Below, one piece after another: positions 5,971 through 7,959 of a DNA stretch of 7,959 nucleotides (position 1 is its first letter; each line of letters begins with the position of its first letter). The stretch is taken from NCBI GenBank assembly GCA_903944755.1, contig CAJATB010000216.1, forward strand, positions 1 to 7,959. The letters run 5' to 3'. This DNA comes from an uncultured Bacteroidota bacterium (GTDB lineage Bacteria; Bacteroidota; Bacteroidia; Chitinophagales; Chitinophagaceae). The position numbers and the translations under genes are program-made. The notes below the pieces were generated by a model that ran no database searches, had not been told where the DNA came from, and was given only the letters and a program-made list of their open reading frames with translations.

Positions 5971-6951
5971 CTACTTGTGGTAGGAATTTTCCGTTTCATT
6001 TTCCCTTTCTTTTTCGTAGGCCTTAATGATTGCTTTAACTAGTTTATGCCTTACCACATCTTCTTCATCTAATTTTATATGTGCAATGCCTTCTATATGC
6101 TCTAAAATGCGCACCGCCTTTTCCAAGCCGCTTCTTTGGTTGCGAGGTAAATCTACTTGGGTAGGGTCGCCCGTGATAATGGCTTTTGCATTGGAGCCTA
6201 TCCTGGTTAGGAACATTTTAATTTGAAGGTCGTTAGCATTCTGTGATTCATCCAAAATAATAAATGCATTATCTAATGTACGGCCACGCATGTAGGCGAG
6301 TGGGGCTATTTCAATAGTGCGCGTAGACATATAGTAACCTAGTTTGTCTGCAGGAATCATATCATCTAACGCATCATATAATGGGCGTAAATAAGGGTCA
6401 ATTTTTTCTTTTAAATCTCCTGGTAAAAAACCCAAACTTTCACCTGCTTCAACGGCTGGCCTAGTTAGTATAATTTTTTTAACAATTTTATTCTTTAACG
6501 CACGTACAGCCAACGCCACTGCGGTATAAGTTTTACCAGTACCCGCAGGTCCTACAGCAAATACAATATCATTTTTATCCACCGCCTGCACTAGCTTCTT
6601 TTGGTTTGCCGTTCTTGCGCGTACTGTTTTCCCATTAGGGCCAAATACCAAAACTTCATTTGGGTTTTGCTCTACAAAATTATCAATTACTTCTGCGTCA
6701 TCGCCACCTAAAATTTGTTCGAAATAATTTTCACTTAGGTGACCATTTCTTTCCATGTATTGGATAATAAGTGTAATTTTTTCTTTGGCTACATCAATTT
6801 GTTCAGGTGCGCCGCTTAATTTTATTTGCGTACCTCGGGATAAAATTTTTAATAAAGGAAACCTTTTTTTTAAAATATCGAATTTTGAATTATTTACGCC
6901 GAAAAACTCAATAGGGTTTACGGTGTCTAAACTGATGATAGCTTCTGTCAA
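5971..6951 (-). CDS. phoH: PhoH-like ATPase (PhoH/YbeZ family)
   Basis: This cytoplasmic P-loop ATPase of 326 residues belongs to the PhoH/YbeZ group, whose members work with the endoribonuclease YbeY in RNA and ribosome maturation. An N-terminal KH-like region (about 1-85) precedes the ATPase core. Walker A is GPAGTGKT at 134-141, Walker B is FIILDE at 230-235 followed by SQNA, and GDPTQVDLP at 261-269 resembles a sensor motif. LTRPAVEAGESLGFLPG (162-178) is a family signature. The start is TTG at 6951-6949. Upstream in frame there is a TAA at 6972-6970 with no ATG or GTG between, and the next Met in frame is residue 66, which would remove conserved sequence such as NPIEFFGVNN. A ybeY gene, often a neighbour in other bacteria, is not adjacent. 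It follows rpe after 191 bp and precedes the ligase by 49 bp. Confidence 0.95.
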   Translation of the reverse strand: MTEAIISLDTVNPIEFFGVNNSKFDILKKRFPLLKILSRGTQIKLSGAPEQIDVAKEKITLIIQYMERNGHLSENYFEQILGGDDAEVIDNFVEQNPNEVLVFGPNGKTVRARTANQKKLVQAVDKNDIVFAVGPAGTGKTYTAVALAVRALKNKIVKKIILTRPAVEAGESLGFLPGDLKEKIDPYLRPLYDALDDMIPADKLGYYMSTRTIEIAPLAYMRGRTLDNAFIILDESQNANDLQIKMFLTRIGSNAKAIITGDPTQVDLPRNQRSGLEKAVRILEHIEGIAHIKLDEEDVVRHKLVKAIIKAYEKERENETENSYHK

Positions 6952-6992
6952 TGTATAACATTTAAAGGGTTAGCGAATGGAATAAAACAGCC

Positions 6993-7000
6993 TAACACAA
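6993..7000. repeat. Octamer TAACACAA, one of three copies in the rpe-phoH gap
   Basis: This octamer occurs here, again at 7094-7101 in the same orientation, and inverted (TTGTGTTA) at 7070-7077, all within about 110 bp. This copy lies about 40 bases upstream of the phoH start on the minus strand. Clustered copies suggest a possible regulator site, but the AT-rich setting makes chance recurrence possible. Confidence 0.4.
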
Positions 7001-7013
7001 TTTAATTTAAACA

Positions 7014-7028
7014 CTTGAAATTTTCAAG
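7014..7028. repeat. Short inverted repeat upstream of phoH
   Basis: CTTGAAA and TTTCAAG are perfect complements separated by a single T. In RNA the central pairs would open to form a small weak hairpin; in DNA it is a near-palindrome of the kind dimeric regulators bind. It lies about 65 bases upstream of the phoH start. Confidence 0.4.
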
Positions 7029-7038
7029 CAATAAATAC

Positions 7039-7050
7039 GCACAAATGTGC
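7039..7050. repeat. Short inverted repeat GCACAAATGTGC
   Basis: GCACA and TGTGC flank AA. It is the most GC-rich dyad in the rpe-phoH gap and lies 11 bp from the preceding inverted repeat. It could be an operator half of the phoH control region or a small hairpin in the rpe 3' untranslated RNA. No T tract follows directly on either strand. Confidence 0.35.
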
Positions 7051-7069
7051 ATTACCTAAAAAGATAATA

Positions 7070-7101
7070 TTGTGTTAATAGCGTATAATAACATAACACA
7101 A
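7070..7101 (-). terminator. Weak hairpin downstream of rpe, possible terminator
   Basis: The 8-base arms TTGTGTTA and TAACACAA flank a 16-base loop. Read on the minus strand this lies about 42 bases after the rpe stop and is followed, after a few bases, by CTTTTT. That is the layout of an intrinsic terminator for rpe, but the stem has only two G-C pairs and a large loop, so it would be weak. It may instead be a pair of inverted binding sites. Confidence 0.25.
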
Positions 7102-7142
7102 GTAGTAAGCTAAAAGTTCAAAACGGAATTAGGAAACCTTGT

Positions 7143-7790
7143 TTAACAATGTTTTAAAGTAACAATCATTGCTTTGGGGTCGGCTGCTTTAAAAACGGTG
7201 GTCCCCGCTACAAGGACATCGGCGCCGGCTTTTACCAATTTTGCTGCATTGTGTTCGGTAACACCGCCATCAATTTCGATTAGCGTGCTTGCATTTGCTA
7301 AAGTGATCATATTTTTTAAAGCACTTACTTTTTCATAAGTGTGTTCGATGAATTTTTGTCCACCAAACCCAGGGTTTACGCTCATGACACAAACCACATC
7401 AATATCTTGTATTACATCCTTCAAAAGTTCAACAGAAGTATGTGGATTTATTGCTACACCCGCTTTCATCCCTTGAGCTTTAATAAGTTGTAAAGTACTA
7501 TGTAAATGAGGGCATGCTTCATAATGAACCGTTAATACATCAGCACCCGCTTTTTTGAAGTCAGCAATATATTTTTCAGGATGTACAATCATTAAGTGCA
7601 CATCTAAAACTTTAGAAGTGGTTTTTTTTATTTGTTCAATTATTGGCAAGCCATAACTAATATTCGGTACAAAGCTTCCATCCATTACGTCCAAATGAAA
7701 CCACTCCGCTTCACTTTCATTTAGCATAGTACATGCGGCACCTAAGTGTAAAAAATCGGCGGCTAATAAAGAAGGGGCAATAATGGGCAT
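7143..7790 (-). CDS. rpe: Ribulose-phosphate 3-epimerase
   Basis: The enzyme interconverts D-ribulose 5-phosphate and D-xylulose 5-phosphate in the pentose phosphate pathway. The 215-residue TIM-barrel protein has the expected length and motifs: IAPSLLAADF (4-13), FHLDVMDGSFVPN (31-43), DVHLMIVHPE (63-72), VMSVNPGFGGQKF (135-147, phosphate-binding loop and flexible lid), IEIDGGV (171-177) and LVAGTTVF. The metal-binding and catalytic residues His32, Asp34, His65 and Asp174 are all present. It starts at the ATG at 7790-7788, directly before the conserved beta-1 strand MPIIAPSLLAADF, with no clear ribosome binding site. It is divergent from the gene starting at 7939 and is followed on the same strand by phoH after a 191-bp gap, long enough to suggest separate transcription. 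Confidence 0.97.
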   Translation of the reverse strand: MPIIAPSLLAADFLHLGAACTMLNESEAEWFHLDVMDGSFVPNISYGLPIIEQIKKTTSKVLDVHLMIVHPEKYIADFKKAGADVLTVHYEACPHLHSTLQLIKAQGMKAGVAINPHTSVELLKDVIQDIDVVCVMSVNPGFGGQKFIEHTYEKVSALKNMITLANASTLIEIDGGVTEHNAAKLVKAGADVLVAGTTVFKAADPKAMIVTLKHC

Positions 7791-7807
7791 ATTGTGGTTG
7801 ATTTTTA

Positions 7808-7815
7808 CAAAGTTC
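7808..7815 (-). promoter_or_regulatory. Possible -7 promoter box for rpe
   Basis: The minus strand reads GAACTTTG, one mismatch from TAnnTTTG, 17 bases before the rpe ATG. A run of eight A (minus strand, 7818-7825) lies directly upstream, in what would be the spacer. I see no clear TTTG at -33. The distance to the start is right, but the match is imperfect. Confidence 0.35.
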
Positions 7816-7867
7816 TCTTTTTTTTACTAAATAATACCTTCGGACAATGTATTATTTTAATTTAAAA

Positions 7868-7886
7868 ATGACATATCTATGACATA
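7868..7886. repeat. Direct repeat ATGACATA with an 11-bp period
   Basis: ATGACATA occurs at 7868-7875 and again at 7879-7886. The step is 11 bp, about one helical turn, so both copies face the same side of the DNA. They lie in the divergent gap between rpe and the gene at 7939, about 30-45 bp upstream of a candidate -7 box for the latter. This layout is typical of tandem activator sites, but no regulator can be named. Confidence 0.45.
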
Positions 7887-7914
7887 GTTCAGTCCATTGA
7901 AGGTTTTTTCTAGT

Positions 7915-7922
7915 TATTTTCG
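7915..7922 (+). promoter_or_regulatory. Possible -7 promoter box for the gene at the right edge
   Basis: TATTTTCG differs from TAnnTTTG at one position and ends 16 bases before the ATG at 7939. TTG at 7897-7899 could serve as a -33 element, but the spacing is shorter than the usual 19-21 bases. Plausible by position only. Confidence 0.3.
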
Positions 7923-7938
7923 CTCAAATTAATAGTTC

Positions 7939-7959
7939 ATGAAGAAATTATCCTTTTTA
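7939..7959 (+). CDS. Start of an exported-protein gene (cut by the right edge)
   Basis: Only seven codons are visible, MKKLSFL. A start Met followed by two lysines and then hydrophobic residues is the usual opening of a signal peptide, so the product is probably exported. The gap upstream holds a candidate -7 box and a tandem direct repeat, which supports a real gene start. Nothing can be said about function. Confidence 0.5.

Noticed and set aside
6755..6958. Plus-strand 67-codon open frame starting with a hydrophobic stretch
   Set aside because: It is antisense to the phoH N terminus, and low-complexity hydrophobic translation is expected from AT-rich antisense DNA.
7818..7825. Run of eight T (A on the minus strand) as a phase-variation tract for rpe
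   Set aside because: The run is short, AT-rich gaps contain many such runs, and rpe is a housekeeping gene with no reason to phase vary.
7855..7867. AT-only dyad TTTTAA-T-TTAAAA in the rpe divergent gap
   Set aside because: Low-complexity AT sequence makes such dyads by chance, and there is no GC stem or conserved context.
1..7959. CRISPR array, tRNA, rRNA, insertion sequence or phage remnant
   Set aside because: No spaced repeats, tRNA-like cloverleaf, transposase motif or terminal repeats were seen; nearly all the window is coding for housekeeping proteins.

Overview
The window reads as ordinary chromosomal DNA from a Bacteroidota bacterium, probably of the Chitinophagaceae type. The DNA is AT-rich. 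The proteins look like Bacteroidota versions of their families. No start codon has a convincing Shine-Dalgarno sequence, and several gaps carry the Bacteroidota -7 promoter box TAnnTTTG. The taxonomic placement is inference from these signs. I see no mobile element, CRISPR array, rRNA or tRNA gene, and no sign of recent transfer.

Layout. Positions 1-1325 (minus) hold the N-terminal half of mutS, which runs off the left edge. A 51-bp divergent promoter region separates it from a plus-strand run of five genes: a small SpoU/TrmH-type RNA 2'-O-methyltransferase (1377-1907), a UbiA-family prenyltransferase resembling the menaquinone enzyme MqnP (1926-2816), ruvX/yqgF (2828-3241), peptide deformylase def (3287-3862) and a secreted protein of unknown function (3868-4800). 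Gaps are 18, 11, 45 and 5 bp, so this is probably one operon with a possible extra promoter just before def. This run meets, tail to tail across 8 bp, a minus-strand series: a YbdK/GCS2-type carboxylate-amine ligase (4809-5921), a PhoH-like ATPase (5971-6951) and ribulose-phosphate 3-epimerase rpe (7143-7790). At the right edge the first seven codons of a plus-strand gene for an exported protein begin at 7939.

The genes do not form one pathway. They are a housekeeping set: DNA mismatch repair (MutS), RNA modification and rRNA processing (TrmH-like, RuvX, PhoH), nascent-protein maturation (Def), quinone biosynthesis (UbiA-family), the pentose phosphate pathway (Rpe) and a peptide-bond-forming ligase of unknown substrate. 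RuvX followed by Def follows a protein and RNA maturation theme.

The points most worth a second look are the compact mutS/methyltransferase divergent promoter, which predicts leaderless mRNAs in both directions; two conserved genes whose only possible start is TTG; the MqnP-like prenyltransferase as a clue to the menaquinone route; the secreted unknown protein coupled to def; and repeat-rich gaps beside rpe. I did not find a clear new multi-gene system.
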